This document shows positions 1 through 11,505 of a stretch of DNA of 64,000 nucleotides, one piece after another. A model generated the notes under the pieces. That model searched no databases, was not told where the DNA came from, and saw only the letters and a program-made list of their open reading frames with translations. This DNA is from Tachypleus tridentatus. Its lineage: Eukaryota; Arthropoda; Merostomata; Xiphosura; Limulidae. The first letter of the stretch is position 1. Each line of letters begins with the position of its first letter. Location: positions 31,475,276 to 31,539,275 of the forward strand of contig NW_027467782.1 of assembly GCF_004210375.1 (NCBI RefSeq). Direction: 5' to 3'. The position numbers and the translations under genes are program-made.

Positions 1-74
1 ACCCACCACCCCTTGAAAAAGTACAAAATTAAGCTTAAAGTACTTACTATAAAATTGTTGTTTCTCTCACTAAC

Positions 75-345
75 GGCTCGGCATGGCCAAGCGTGTTAAG
101 GCGTACGACTCGTAATCTGAGGGTCGTGGGTTCGTATCCCATTCGCACCAAACATGCTCGCCCTTTCAGCCATGGGGGCGTTATAATGTGACAGTCAATC
201 CCACTATTCGTTGGTAAAAGAGTAGCCCAAGAGTTGGCAGTGGGTGACGATGACTAGCTGCCTTCCCTCTAGTCTTACACCGCTAAATTAGGGATGGCTA
301 GCACAGATAGCCCTCAAGTAGCTTTGTGCGAAATTCTAAAACAAA
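75..345 (+). mobile_element. tRNA-derived SINE (family 1) with perfect 12-bp target-site duplication
   Basis: The head is tRNA-like: an A-box-like TGGCCAAGCGTG at 84-95 and a B-box-like GGTTCGTATCC at 129-139. A non-tRNA body follows and ends in a short A-rich tail. The 12-bp TCTCTCACTAAC occurs at 63-74 and again at 346-357, a clean target-site duplication from LINE-driven insertion. A more diverged copy of the same family lies at about 44,772-44,998. I recall this family from horseshoe crabs, which is memory and not something the sequence proves. Confidence 0.9.
84..139 (+). promoter_or_regulatory. Internal RNA polymerase III promoter (A and B boxes) of the SINE
   Basis: The A-box-like TGGCCAAGCGTG and B-box-like GGTTCGTATCC are separated by about 33 bases, as in a tRNA gene. 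They would drive transcription of this SINE. Whether they still work cannot be judged from sequence. Confidence 0.7.
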
Positions 346-357
346 TCTCTCACTAAC

Positions 358-990
358 TGTGATTGTTGCTACTTTCAATTTTATTTGGTTACAGAGCTAT
401 CAAATAGAAAATCAGATCCTCCCTTGCCATCTGTCACATCCTCCTTTTCAGAATTTGTTACTAATTCTCTCTTACATTTAATTACATATTACTTGTAGAT
501 AGTAGAAAGTCAAGCTTTTCTTTTGTCAATTGATGTGTTAAATTATGTTTTGATTAGGTTGGCATGAATTTCACTTATAATACAACTTTGGTTCCCACAG
601 GAATCACAATGACTAGCTTGGATAAAATTGTAAAGTCTCTTGTCGCATAGTTAATCTGTGATCTTCAGTATATTATTTAAATAAATAATAATTGTTTAGT
701 GCATTACTACCATTAGTATAAAAAACAGGCTTAAGTTTCACTGACAATCAACAGCAAGAAACAAGAAGTTTTGGTAAATACTTTATTTCTTGATTTTCAT
801 GTTTGTTTGTTATTTATTATTATAAAAGTAACTAAAATATAAAAGTAGGGATCTTTTAGGTTAGTAAAGACTAAATTAGGTAAAATAAATAATATGATAA
901 AAGTGTTTCACAAGGCACCCAAATGAACTGCATGTGCTCCAAGTGATTTAAACCTTATAATGGCACAGATAGTAGCTAGAAAAGGTTCAA
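358..990. other. No gene recognised
   Basis: AT-rich non-coding sequence with no long open frame, no recognised repeat and no ATR-like exon. Confidence 0.6.
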
Positions 991-1505
991 AGTGCAAGAA
1001 AACAAAATTTGATTATAAATGTATGTGCACTATTATGAGCTTAAAACTACATCAGATAAACAAAAGTAGTTTCATGTTACAATTCTAAGAATAAAAGAGG
1101 GTAATTTAGTTTTATTTAATGGTGGTTAGGAGATTAATCGAACTGACTGATCTGGTTTTAAGATAGGGTAGAGAAAATGAAAGGTGAAATATGAAGTTTT
1201 CTGGGAAAAACATTTGAAATGTATTTAAGTGGTTTTATAAATTGCACAAAGGAATACTGAAACTTTTTGGAGGAGAAAAATATTTTTAATCTTTACACAC
1301 TGATCCTCAAAACAAATACATAATATATTTACAGACAAACCTTTATTGTAGTTTGTTAAAAATACTTCAAAAAATATGATTTTGTTGTGTGTGAAAGACT
1401 TGTAATGTTAACTGAAAGACTACCAAGTTTTGTTAAGACTTGAAATGAGTACAAAGAGGTAATGTGTTTGGTCATTTTAACTGAATTCATGATGAGAGGG
1501 TTAAA
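990..1505 (+). repeat. Interspersed repeat, same family as 48,780-49,345
   Basis: The segment shares ordered blocks with 48,780-49,345: GAGCTTAAAACTAC, GAGATAGGGTA or AGATAGGGTA followed by a GAAAAT-rich stretch, TTTGAAATGTAT, GAATGTTAACTGAAAG or AATGTTAACTGAAAG, and AAATGAGT-CAAAGAGGT. In the second copy these blocks lie on the right arm of, and beyond, a large palindrome. The family carries no coding capacity that I can see, so it is probably a non-autonomous DNA element. Confidence 0.65.
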
Positions 1506-2045
1506 TCCAAAAGCACTTTAATGAAATCATAACATTACAAGTCCCATTACAACTTTCTGAGCCAAGGAAAGTTCCATGAAGATATAATAATGAAGAGCCT
1601 GCTGCTTCTTTCAAGGGCAATGACCTTTTCATAACTATCTGATATTACAGGTCTTGTTACATCATTTTAGAACCAAAAATAATTTCATGACTATTTGACA
1701 TTATAGGTCTTCTTACATCATTTAGAACCAAGAACACTTTCATGACTATTACAGGTCTTTTTGCATCGTTTAGAACCAAAAACACTTTTATGACTACCTA
1801 ATATTACAGGTCTTGTAACATTTAGAGCTGAGAAAACTTTCATGGTGATGCAATGTTACAGGTCTACCAAAGGTGTTCAAAATCAAAATTATTTTCATCA
1901 GGATGTAACATTGTGTCCTTTTGAATTTACCACTTTCATAGTAATTTGATGTTGTAGGTTCTTTCATTTTTAAGAACACTCTTGATATGTTGTAACTGTA
2001 AAGGCCTATTTACATCCTTCCAAGTCCAGAACACTTTCTGGTTGA
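1505..2045. repeat. Degenerate minisatellite, unit about 60 bp, roughly 9-10 copies
   Basis: Tandem, imperfect copies of a unit containing TTACAGGTCTTGTTACATC, then TTTAGAACCAAAAACAC, then TTTCATGACTAT. The copies in the middle (about 1,650-1,860) are best preserved and the edges are decayed. Confidence 0.8.
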
Positions 2046-3007
2046 TCCTTTTGCATTTTTTGAAGTGAAGAATATTTATGCTTTTATTTATACAGTGAAG
2101 AACAGATACTATTAAAGTCGTATTCAATGAATAATATTTGTAAAAATTATTAATTTAAAAGAGTGGAATAGAGATCATCAAAATAGTACAGCCTTGATAT
2201 TGATGAATCTTCTGTCCAGCTGAAGGAAGTGATAGAAGACACCAATAAGAACTACATATAATCACATTCTGTTCTCATTTATAAAATCACACATTTCTCT
2301 TCACTAATTCACCAACTTGTGACAACTGCTGCAGCCCTTCCAGGTAGCACCTCTGAAGTGGAGTGTGTCTCCTCCAATGTGCACAGCACAGTCACAGACA
2401 CAAAACACTACACCCACCTTAAATGAAGTTGATATGAGGAATAAGAATGACTAGGGCTATTTTTTATAACATTAATCCACAACTGTTTGCAGGACCATGA
2501 GCAGTGATTTCCTGGTTAATAAAAACATGATCAGTAACAAAAAGTTGGATGTGTTTATTGTTATTACTTAGTAAAATCTACATATACATCTATACTAATA
2601 ATGAAATTAACTTTGACATGTGATTCAAAAGCACTCATGTAAAGTAAAGTCAGATACATGCCCTAAATCTAATAAGCTACATGTGTGTCACTCTGTCCTT
2701 TTTTTGACAGTTGGCTGGATTTTGTTCCTCTTGCACAAAATAGTAAAAGTGTTTTCTTTTTGCATCCCTCACATTTAGTTATCTTAAATCAACAAGTAAA
2801 GTATAGTGTTCCCTCCCTAGTGCAAAGACAATGGCTTTACAGAACAGAAGAACCAAATCTTGTATTGTACTCTTAGACTTTGAGAGAAGGATGAACCCAC
2901 CATAAATGTTTCCCTAACTCATGGATTGTGTTTTAAATAATAGATATTATTGTATAAGAAAATTTAAAGGCTGAACACTATGTGCTTGGTGTGATTCTTT
3001 TGTGTGG
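2046..3007. other. No gene recognised
   Basis: Unremarkable AT-rich DNA. Short open frames such as 2,685-2,876 have no recognisable motif and look like chance. Confidence 0.55.
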
Positions 3008-4962
3008 TAAGGGGTCTTACCAGGAAAGGTTCCATATTTTTAGTTTACTTTCTGTAGATGGGTGGCCTTGTGGTGACCCCTTCCAGGATTAACCTGAGAA
3101 CCAGTTTTGGACGTTTTCAACAGGTGTTGTGGACATTGTGTCAGATGTTGGTGTTTGGGTATGATGTTCATGAAACCCTGGTGTAGCTGCAATGTCCTTG
3201 TTTAGCATTGAAACGTGTAGCCTCATAGGACTCCATTGTGGGCAGGGTCAATGGGTAGTAAATCTTCCTCTCACTCTTATGAATTCCGTAATCCTTGAAA
3301 ATCACCACAACCATCAGATCTTGTAGCACAATTTTTAATCCTTCATTCTTTATCTGATTAATCCTTAGGGCATATGTCTCCCATTTTCATTTAAAAGGGA
3401 TTAGAGTGGAATATTAGCTTTCCCAAGTCCATCAAGAAGCTATGTTTTGGGGACATCTTTGTGGAAATATCAACCCCAAAACACAGTGAACACCTCCTGA
3501 ATTTTAAGGCCATTGGGGATATACTCATTGATGTTACTCCCCCTTGCTACTGTGAATTCTTTACAAGGAGTAATTGTTGAGAGTAATTTGAAGAACATTC
3601 CTGAGTTGGAGATTCTTGCTTGTTTCCCCAACCAAGGAGTTTCTGTTGTGCAGCCATTTCTTCACTTGCAAGGACAGAATTATGCTGCCAACCAGTGTCG
3701 TAATTTTGACATTTAAATTGTTACATCTGTCTGCCTTGACATCTACCTGAATTGTAAGGTGTGGGTATATTCCTAACCCTCTCTGATTTTTTCAGTGCCA
3801 GCAGTTTTGATTTCAAAGACATCACATCGTAGTTCTTTGACATGCACTTTTTGTGGTGGCAAAGACCACAATGCATATGAGTACAAACTGGAACCACATT
3901 ACATTAAAAGTAGTGGTTGTCACCTCTTTTACTTTTGTCCTTGTCTTAGGTGGGTGGAGGAGAAAGAGGTACAGTGTTTTAAAACAGTTGACAACATTTA
4001 GCTTGAAACTCAGAAATTATTTTTCCCCAACTCCATTTCAGACATATGCTTCTGCACTATGTACCACTGCTGCAGTGCGAGTGCAGAAAGATTTATTTTC
4101 CAACAATGTGAAGAGTATTTTGCCCTCTTTGGATAAGTGAATTGGCAAGTCAGTGTCTACTCCTCACTCTGTTCCCACCATTCTTTCCAGTGATTGCCCA
4201 GGTCCAGGTTTTTCAGCCCTGCTTCTGGCAATATGCTATTAAACTTTAATCCTTACCACAGCATTCCCTTGAGGTTCTATCTTCCTCAGTGAGCTGTGCT
4301 CTTTTAGAATAGACAGTCTGCCACTCTTCTTTTTAGCCTTCATATTCAGGTGCACTGGTAGAATTGGGTGTGCCATTGGATGTCATTGCTGTTTCCACTG
4401 ATCAGCCCATACTGCAATAGCTTATTATCATTCCCACTTGTTTATCTTTCTTTGAGTCATCTGAGGAAGGCAGATATTTCCAATTGAATGTACTATCTCT
4501 TTAATAAATATCTTTCAAACCATTCTTCTATTCCTATTTATGCATATGGTTTAAAGAAGGTGTTTCTGTACAACCTGCCAAGGTTTTTCTCCAAATGATT
4601 GAGAGGGGGAAGTTGTCCTTACTAGGTTATGCATTGGTCACAGCTTTTTAACTCATTATTTTCTTTCATCTGCAACTGAGCCACCAATCATAAGTGATGG
4701 CACCATTTTCTATATGCCTTAAGTATGGGTTTACCTTTGACATTGGAAATGGTAACACTGTCCGACTTCCTCATGTCTTTAACTTTTTATGGGCCATTTG
4801 CCTTTTTTAATTCTATTTAGATTTTTTATACAAATTTTGGACATTGTTTTGTTTTAATTTAATTTATTTTTTGCCTTTTATAAGACATTCCTTTTTCCTA
4901 TTTTACTGCTTGTTTGGTGTAGATAGTCTAGTTGGTTTGTGCCAATAAACACCAACCAACTG
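3008..4962 (+). mobile_element. Internally deleted LINE (Jockey/I-like), same family as 35,612-41,185
   Basis: The 5' part matches the large LINE (GGTGTTGTGGACATTGTG, then the CATGAAACCCTGGTGT block). It is followed by the gag-like zinc-finger region at about 3,795-3,990, where Cys, Cys and His of a knuckle are visible (TCTFCGGKDH). The sequence then jumps at about 4,200-4,260 straight to the 3' end (TTCCTCAGTGAGCTGTGCTC corresponds to 39,700). Endonuclease and most of the RT are missing. The 3' end, CCAATAAACACCAACCAACT at about 4,943-4,962, matches the end of the large copy near 41,180. It is non-autonomous and non-functional. Confidence 0.8.
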
Positions 4963-5720
4963 AACACAATGTAGAAATATCAAAGTTGTTTTGATTAACA
5001 AAGTTTCCATTTCTTTGTTAGGTGGAATTGCCATAATAAAATGAGAAAGTGCTTAACAGTCATGAAATACAATTATATAGAAACATCGCAAAGTCTAAAA
5101 TAGTGGTTATGTACATAATAATGTGAAGGAAGTTTTTCATGACAATATGATTGAATCTACTTTACTGAATTATTTTGGATGGTGATGTATTTTATGTTTA
5201 AGCAGTCAGTCAGGTTTAAAAGCAATCCTTTTGGCAAGTTGAAGTAATGTGTTCAATAAATACAAGTTGATTTTTTGTTGCAAACTGCAGGTAAAGAACA
5301 GTATTTAGGGAAAAAGATGCAAGGCTCATATCACTTGTTATTGCACTGAAATTGAAAAAGTATAATTAAGGGAACATGAAGACTGAAGAATTCAGTATTA
5401 CTTATTCAGTAACCTGTTTCTATTGTTTTTTAGCTGTATTGGACTCACTGCAGTTTATTTATTGTATTCAGTGCAATTATTTTGTTACAAAATATAATAA
5501 ACTTAGTTTATTGGAGTTCGTGTATCTGTTAAAATCAGTAAAATATATCCTAGTAAATGACAAGTTTTAGAAAAGATGTTGGAAAGCCCTTCATTTTTTC
5601 ATTTTTTTTTTACATTAACTTGCATGAATAATTTATGTGCATCTCTAAACAACAGTTCATAAGTTATTTGTAATATATAGGAATACATTCGTGAAGATGA
5701 GAAACACACTTCAAGTAAAA
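4963..5720. other. No gene recognised
   Basis: AT-rich, non-coding. If ATR is continuous upstream this is intron, but I found no upstream ATR exon in the window. Confidence 0.5.
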
Positions 5721-5894
5721 ATGTATTCTGAAGACAGCTGGTATGGATATTAGAACTTTAATTAACATAAAGCAGAGTCAGTTGCAAACTCTCTCTTTGT
5801 TAACCTGAAGATTACATGAGAAGATCAAAATATTCTTCTGTGCTTTATGTTAATTAAAGTTCTAATATCCATATTAGCTGTCTCAAGAATACAT
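5721..5894. mobile_element. Hairpin MITE with about 55-bp terminal inverted repeats
   Basis: The left arm (about 5,721-5,777) contains GATATTAGAACTTTAATTAA. The right arm (about 5,836-5,894) contains its reverse complement TTAATTAAAGTTCTAATATC, and the outer ends ATGTATTCT and AGAATACAT are also complementary. The central loop is about 60 bp. It has no coding capacity and sits about 80 bp upstream of the first ATR exon seen here. Confidence 0.85.
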
Positions 5895-5977
5895 ATAGGA
5901 ATACAGATTATTTTGAAGTAGAGAAGTTTGAGTTGAAACTTAAATAAATGTTTATCTTCTTTTGTTTTGTTTTTTAG

Positions 5978-6113
5978 ATTAGAAATGAGGAGATTAAATG
6001 AGAACCAAAAGTCTTCATTTTTTTATTTAAGTGTAGAAGATGAAAACTTTGCTTATGATTTGGTTCAAGAGCTAGTTAGGTCTTTCCTAGCAGCTGAAGA
6101 CACCAGAATACAA
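5978..6113 (+). CDS. ATR: ATR exon (end of helical region)
   Basis: Flanked by a T-rich tract ending TTTTTTAG and by donor GTGAGT. It encodes LEMRRLNENQK...VEDENFAYDLVQELVRSFLAAEDTRIQ; the VED-FAY-ELxRxxLA pattern is shared with vertebrate ATR. Enters with one leftover base (previous exon ends in phase 2) and ends in phase 0. The reading frame is intact. Confidence 0.9.
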
Positions 6114-6889
6114 GTGAGTGGTTATTTTATACTGAAGTGTGTCTTTTGACTCTGTGTTATTGGTTTTATTTCACATTGACATACTTATGAGAAATGGTTA
6201 GAATAATTAGACTACCTATACAAAAGTTGCACAGATTTGAAAAATACTTTATTTTCACTTTACTTAAATTTAAGTTTTTGATTTGTTAAAACTTAATCAT
6301 TTATTTTTTAAAAAATTAGTTTAAAATATAATCTTAATTATCTATGAACCTTGCCATTTATTTCTTTCACTATACATGAGATATTAAATTTTTTCAGAAA
6401 TCTCAAAACAATTTGTTGATCACAGTAATCACTAGATATTCAGTGAGATATGACATTTAGTTTACGTTACCCAGTTGCTTTCTTACCCAACAAATGGTTT
6501 GTAACATGATGTTCTGAAATATGGACAAACATGTTTTGAATCTCCTGTGGTCTTCAAAATATGGATACAAATGGGTGAAGAAGTTCAGTGCAACAAAACA
6601 TAAGCCACATTTTAAGGTGTGTTACCAAATCCTGGACGTACGAATGACAGCAGAATGTGCTTTTATATATTTCAAATGCTGCATACCATTTTGGATTGTA
6701 TATATGCTTTGAACAAAATACAGATTGTGACAATCATAACTCGCCACTGAAACACACTGTAAATGGAGAAAGTTTTAAATCGTCATCAGGTAAATAGAAT
6801 AAATAAACTATCAAAAGATCCTCTACTGAACTATCACTTCTCATTTGACAGTGCTTAGGTTTGGAAGAGCTTTTTCTTTTTTAAGGTTG

Positions 6890-8830
6890 TATTTACTGCT
6901 CACAAGGTTCTATCACTTTTGGGGATATGGCATTATTGTTAGCAGCTCGAGATGGTGATTCCTCCTTTTCTTCCATTTTCCATCTTTCCCCTTGACTTTA
7001 TCCGTGTAGGCTTCTGTGCTCAGTGAGAGCTCTTTGTTGACATACTGCTTCCTACCAGGATACGTTTTCTTTATCCTCTGGCAATCCTCCTCTGTTCATG
7101 ATCTTTTACCTACTTTTTTTGCCAGTTAGGTCCATCTTTTGTTTCAGTTGGTCTATTTCTCCTGGAATTTGTTCTAGGTATACTCCTATCAGATCTGACA
7201 ATTTCACTTTTCCCTTGCTTGCCATTGTCATCCATTCTAACTCTTCCATTATATTGCAGTTTCCTCTTTGTTTGGGGTTTTATCTTCCACCTGTAGCCAT
7301 TCTTCATAATTCTGTGTGACTGACTGTTAAGTTTCTATTTATACTTTTCTTTTTCTTTTCACAGGTCTTCTTTTCATTCATCATTATTTTGATCCTGTTC
7401 TGTGGTCAGACACCAGGATTTTTTTAAACTTTAAATCCACACTGTACTTCCATGATGTGTTCAATTTATCTTCCATGGCTTCACACATTCACCATTGAGA
7501 TGGGGTGTTCCACAAAATCACATATAGGTTCATGATTTTCATGATATTTCGTGTTTCATAACCAAGCCCATCCCAGACTGTATCACCCTTGGACTGAATG
7601 GGAAAACAGAAGGGGTTTGTTGTCCATCCCAATCATTCCTAGAATTAATAACTCAGTATGGTCTGATTTTTCAAAATAAGATTTTGTGGTTATGTGGTGA
7701 TACTGCTTTGGATTTCACCACCACATTGTCACCTTCCTTGCTTCAAGTGGAGTATGGGCATCCTTACAACTCCAGTTCCAAATTGCTGAGGTGGTTGACC
7801 CTGTAGGCACCCAGCTGAATGAGTTACTCACAATAACCAATCAATTACAGAATAGGGTGGTGGTATTTTATGGGTGTAGATGATGTGATATTCTTCTCTT
7901 TATGATAACCATTGACAACAGAATGAGACATCAAGATGTAATTCATCCCTTTTATTGGAAACTGTCATTCTACTCTCAACTAAATGTTGTTACACTATAA
8001 GAAGGTTTTGAATTTAGAGTGAACTCATTTACTTAAGTTCTCACACATATTTCAAGTTAACTATCTTCCTAACTCAATTTTCTCCATCTTGGCTGTGGGT
8101 CACAGCAATGATTTGTGAAATTGTTCTGGTTCTGTCATTGGCTATCTCTTGTTTCTTGTTTTCTCATCTTAATATTAGGGGTATGATATTGTCTATGGAT
8201 GGTCCTGGCCCATTTCACAGTTATGGGAGTTGATTACATGCAACAGACATTCTATTGGTACCAATTCAATAGCTCAGATCTAATCCTAGTGTCATACCCA
8301 GGAATTAGAGTGGGTTTCAATTCCCCATTTCATGGGATTGAGGTAAAGAGGGTATGCTCTTTATTCTACACTCACATGGATGTTGGTATCCCATGGGCAT
8401 GTTTTGAAAGTAGTTGATTTACTATGTGTAGTCCATTGCATCCAAGCTGCTGTACACCTGGGTGTGTATCTTTTGTTTACCTGCCTTTCCTATTTTGAGA
8501 TTGAGTTACAGTATTGGTTATGACCACTTTCTTGCCACATTCTCTCTCACTCTGATGTACTCCTCTCATTTTTTTTCCCTTATATTTCACACATTCCATA
8601 ATCGGATGAAGAGTATCCCTGGCTCAGAAATGGTCCACTTCCCCTTTCTATGATCTTCAGATCCGATTCTTTCATTTCCAAGATATCCTTCAGATAATTT
8701 TAAAATATTCTTTGTCATATCCTCACACTGGTCCCTCCTTGTTATCAATGTAAGATTCTAGCTAATATTGTGAGAGTAGATAATTACCATATCAGAAGTC
8801 TTAATTTTCCCTATACTGAAAATGTATTTT
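6890..8830. repeat. Unclassified interspersed repeat, related to 23,330-25,070
   Basis: Higher GC than its surroundings and moderately repetitive. Its centre shares the block AGAGTAGGGTGGTGGT / AGAATAGGGTGGTGGT with 24,005. Its right end shares an ACTGAAAATGTATTTT followed by TACTTGCC/TACTTACC pattern with about 24,850 and 12,350. It may be the 3' part of a DIRS-like element, but no coding motif is preserved and the orientation is uncertain. Confidence 0.45.
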
Positions 8831-8998
8831 CAATGTACTTGCCATCTCTCACAAGATTAACTGTTCTTATTTAGTGTTGCCCTTTGTATGTGAACTTTTT
8901 CTTGATGCATACTACAAGTCTTCCACTCCCCTTGAATTGGGATTTGTTTATCAAGGAAATCATCATCCATTATCCTCTCATATTCCTGTTAATACTTT

Positions 8999-9825
8999 AG
9001 GTCTTTTACAGTAAACACAGTCACATGATACCTTATATCTTTCACATTAAACACAGTCACACATAATACCTTATATCTTTCACAGTAAACACAGTCACAC
9101 ACGATACCTTGTATCTTTCACAGTAAGCACAGTCACACGTGATACCTTATATCTTTCACATTAAACACAGTCACACATAATACCTTATATCTTTCACAGT
9201 AAACACAGTTGCACATGATACCTTATATCTTTCACGGTGAACACAGTCACAACGTGATATCTTTCTTCTATATCTTTATCTCTTCTTCTATATCTTTCAC
9301 ACTAAACACAGTCTTGCATAATACCTTATATCTTTCACACTAAACACAGTCACACGTGATACCTTATATCTTTCACAGTAAACACAGTCACACATAATAC
9401 CTTATATCTTTCACAGTAAACACAGTCACACGCGATACCTTATATCTTTCACAGTAAACACAGTCACACGCGATACCTTATATCTTTCACAGTAAACACA
9501 GTCACACACGATACCTTATATCTTTCACAGTAAGCACAGTCACACGTGATACCTTATATCTTTCACATTAAACACAATCACACATAATACCTTATATCTT
9601 TCACAGTAAACACAGTTGCACATAATACCTTATATCTTTCACAGTGAACACAGTCACAACGTTATACTTTATATCTTTCTTCTATATCTTTCACACTAAA
9701 CACAGTCTTGCATAATACGTTATATCTTTCACATTAAACACAGTCACACATAATACCTTGTATCTTTCACAGTAAACACAGTTGCACATGATACCTTATA
9801 TCTTTCACAGTAAACACAGTCACAC
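8999..9825. repeat. Minisatellite, unit about 37 bp, roughly 20 copies
   Basis: Tandem copies of a unit containing ACCTTATATCTTTCACAG, TAAACACAGTCACACA and a variable CATAAT/CGTGAT/CGCGAT joint. Variant copies recur in the same order twice (compare about 9,090-9,330 with 9,500-9,760), which suggests duplication of blocks of several units. Confidence 0.9.
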
Positions 9826-9853
9826 GTTTACTGTGAAAGATATAAGGTATCAT
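9788..9853. repeat. Perfect 28-bp inverted repeat at the end of the minisatellite
   Basis: Arms 9,788-9,815 and 9,826-9,853 are exact reverse complements with a 10-bp loop (ACAGTCACAC). The right arm is an inverted copy of the minisatellite unit (TTTACTGTGAAAGATATAAG). Confidence 0.95.
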
Positions 9854-9974
9854 ATATGGTATTGTGTGTATTTATTGTTATTTTTATTTCTCCACTTCTT
9901 TCTGGAACTGAAGTTTTTCATGCTGTGTTTATGACTGTTTTCTTATGTAAAGTACACATTTTTCTTTTTTGTAG

Positions 9975-10123
9975 GACTGTGCATCTTATGCACTGCAGGA
10001 AACCTTACAGATATATACTTGTCAAAGTGGAGAGTTGTCACAAATTGTGAGACCAAGTGGTAGTCTTTGGAACAGGTTTTCAGAAGAGGTTCAAGAAATT
10101 TTGGTACCTTTGCAGCACTCTAG
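9975..10123 (+). CDS. ATR: ATR exon (helical/FAT junction region)
   Basis: Acceptor TTTTTTGTAG, donor GTATGT. Encodes DCASYALQETLQIYTC...LWNRFSEEVQEILVPLQHS, aligned with the vertebrate ATR segment starting DSAAYAIQELLSIYDC. Phase 0 in and phase 2 out. Frame intact. Confidence 0.92.
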
Positions 10124-10430
10124 GTATGTATTTTATTTTTTATTATGATGAAATTTAGACAGTAATTTTCAGTTATTTTCTTTCTTATCAATTTTTTTTC
10201 TAACATTGTTCATTGTGTTATGTTTTTCTTTTATCTTTACTGTGTTATAAAACATTACAATTCAACAGTATTTTAGCATAGTTTAAACATTAAAAACTCA
10301 ATTTTTTTTAATATTTTACATAAACTGAAAAGTTATTTGAATATTGAAGTTGTTCTGCTTTTTTAATAAAAGTTAAAAAAAAAAGTTCATCAGGTTTTCT
10401 GTTATTATTTGATAGGTACATTATGTCTAG

Positions 10431-10530
10431 TAACAAGAGGACTTCCTTTCCATGCCCAATATATGGGAGCAAACTAGGAAGCACTTTTAAAGATTGGGCC
10501 TGTAATTGGGCATCTTGTCTTCTCCAGAAG
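10431..10530 (+). CDS. ATR: ATR exon
   Basis: Acceptor TTATGTCTAG, donor GTAAGA. Completes the split codon from 10,123 and encodes SNKRTSFPCPIYGSKLGSTF then KDWACNWASCLLQK. The IYxSKLGSxFxxWxxxWA pattern is diagnostic of ATR. Phase 2 in, phase 0 out, frame intact. Confidence 0.92.
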
Positions 10531-10853
10531 GTAAGAAGCACAGAGTCAGGTTAAATACCATATTCATATGGAGACATTGTACATATGATGGTGATTCAAG
10601 TTGGTGTTGACAGCAATGAACATTGGAAGACTTTGTTTTACGATCTTCTGATTGGACTACTAATGCCTTAAATTCTATTATCCTGTGTTCTGTCACATAA
10701 TGAATTATGATTTTCATTCTAACTGTGTAGAAGTAATCAGTACATCGTCTTCAAAAAGAGGGGATTGAGTGAAGTGTGTCACCAGTCTTCATATCCATTG
10801 TTCATGCATGAGATACTCTTGTGAGCTTCATCACATCCTATGAAATAATTCAG

Positions 10854-11019
10854 AATACTGAAAATGCCCTGAAGGTATTTGTTTTTAATGGAGTGATTAC
10901 TGATGCCTTAGAACTTAATGAACATTCTGATATCGAGTATACAGCATCAGTGCTGTACTGCCTTTGTTGTTCATGGTGGTTGTCCTACATATTAAGATGA
11001 AATCCCCAGAATTGTGGAG
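10854..11019 (+). pseudogene. ATR: ATR exon, broken by two frameshifts
   Basis: Bounded by AATTCAG and GTGTAA. Read in three consecutive frames it gives NTENALKVF...HSDIEYTASVL, then LPLLFMVVVLHI, then DEIPRIVE, which together follow the ATR order (helix, LLP-hydrophobic stretch, acidic stretch). The exon is 166 bp where phase 0 to phase 0 needs a multiple of three. Two single-base losses, near 10,957 and near 10,995, restore the frame. In the starting frame the exon is not open to its end. The segment GVITDALELNE has no clear vertebrate counterpart. Confidence 0.65.
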
Positions 11020-11297
11020 GTGTAAAGATGACTGATTTATACCAAAGTGAACTGAAAATGTGAGCTGAATAATGTGTTCACAGCAGTTTTTGCGTTATCA
11101 TAGATGTTATAAATTACAAGAATCTATGAAATATTTTGCTGCATATTTTAGTAGTAGAATTTTTAAAAGCAAAATGGAATGTGAAATAATTTTTTAACGT
11201 TGATAATCAAGGTAGATTTTAATCTCACTAAAATTTAGAATTAATATGTGTTATTATAAAAAGAAAAGCAAAACTTTTTATGTATTTGGGTCTATAG

Positions 11298-11505
11298 ATC
11301 TACAGAGAGATTATGGCTGTTCTAAGCCATGTTGACCAAGCTGAACAGAGCAAATTGAAGTTTCATGAGAAGACTGACCTTTGCCACTTGAGTGCCCAGA
11401 CTGTGTTTTCAATATTGGATTGTTTAACGGTTTGGTGTCATCAGTATTTTGTGATGTTGAGATCTAGTAACCAGAATAACTCCAAGCCTGCAAATAAAGG
11501 GAAAG
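11298..11505 (+). CDS. ATR: ATR exon
   Basis: Acceptor GGGTCTATAG, donor GTAGTT (weak but acceptable). Encodes IYREIMAVLSHVDQ...TDLCHLSAQTVFSILDCLTVWCHQ, then a polar linker ending NKGK. The LCxLSxQTVFSxLDxLTxW pattern matches ATR closely. Phase 0 in, phase 1 out, frame intact. Confidence 0.92.

Larger units (their letters stand above)
6114..9974 (+). other. ATR intron with repeats
   Basis: An intron of about 3.9 kb. The part 6,114-6,890 has nothing I recognise. The rest holds an unclassified element (6,890-8,830) and a 37-bp minisatellite (8,999-9,853). Confidence 0.7.

Noticed and set aside
75..150. Possible functional tRNA genes at 75, 17,336 and 56,074
   Set aside because: A and B boxes are present, but acceptor stems do not close and each continues into a SINE body flanked by target-site duplications.
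8999..9825. CRISPR-like arrays at 8,999, 21,328 and 33,897
   Set aside because: Units follow directly without unique spacers, and the genome is eukaryotic; these are minisatellites.
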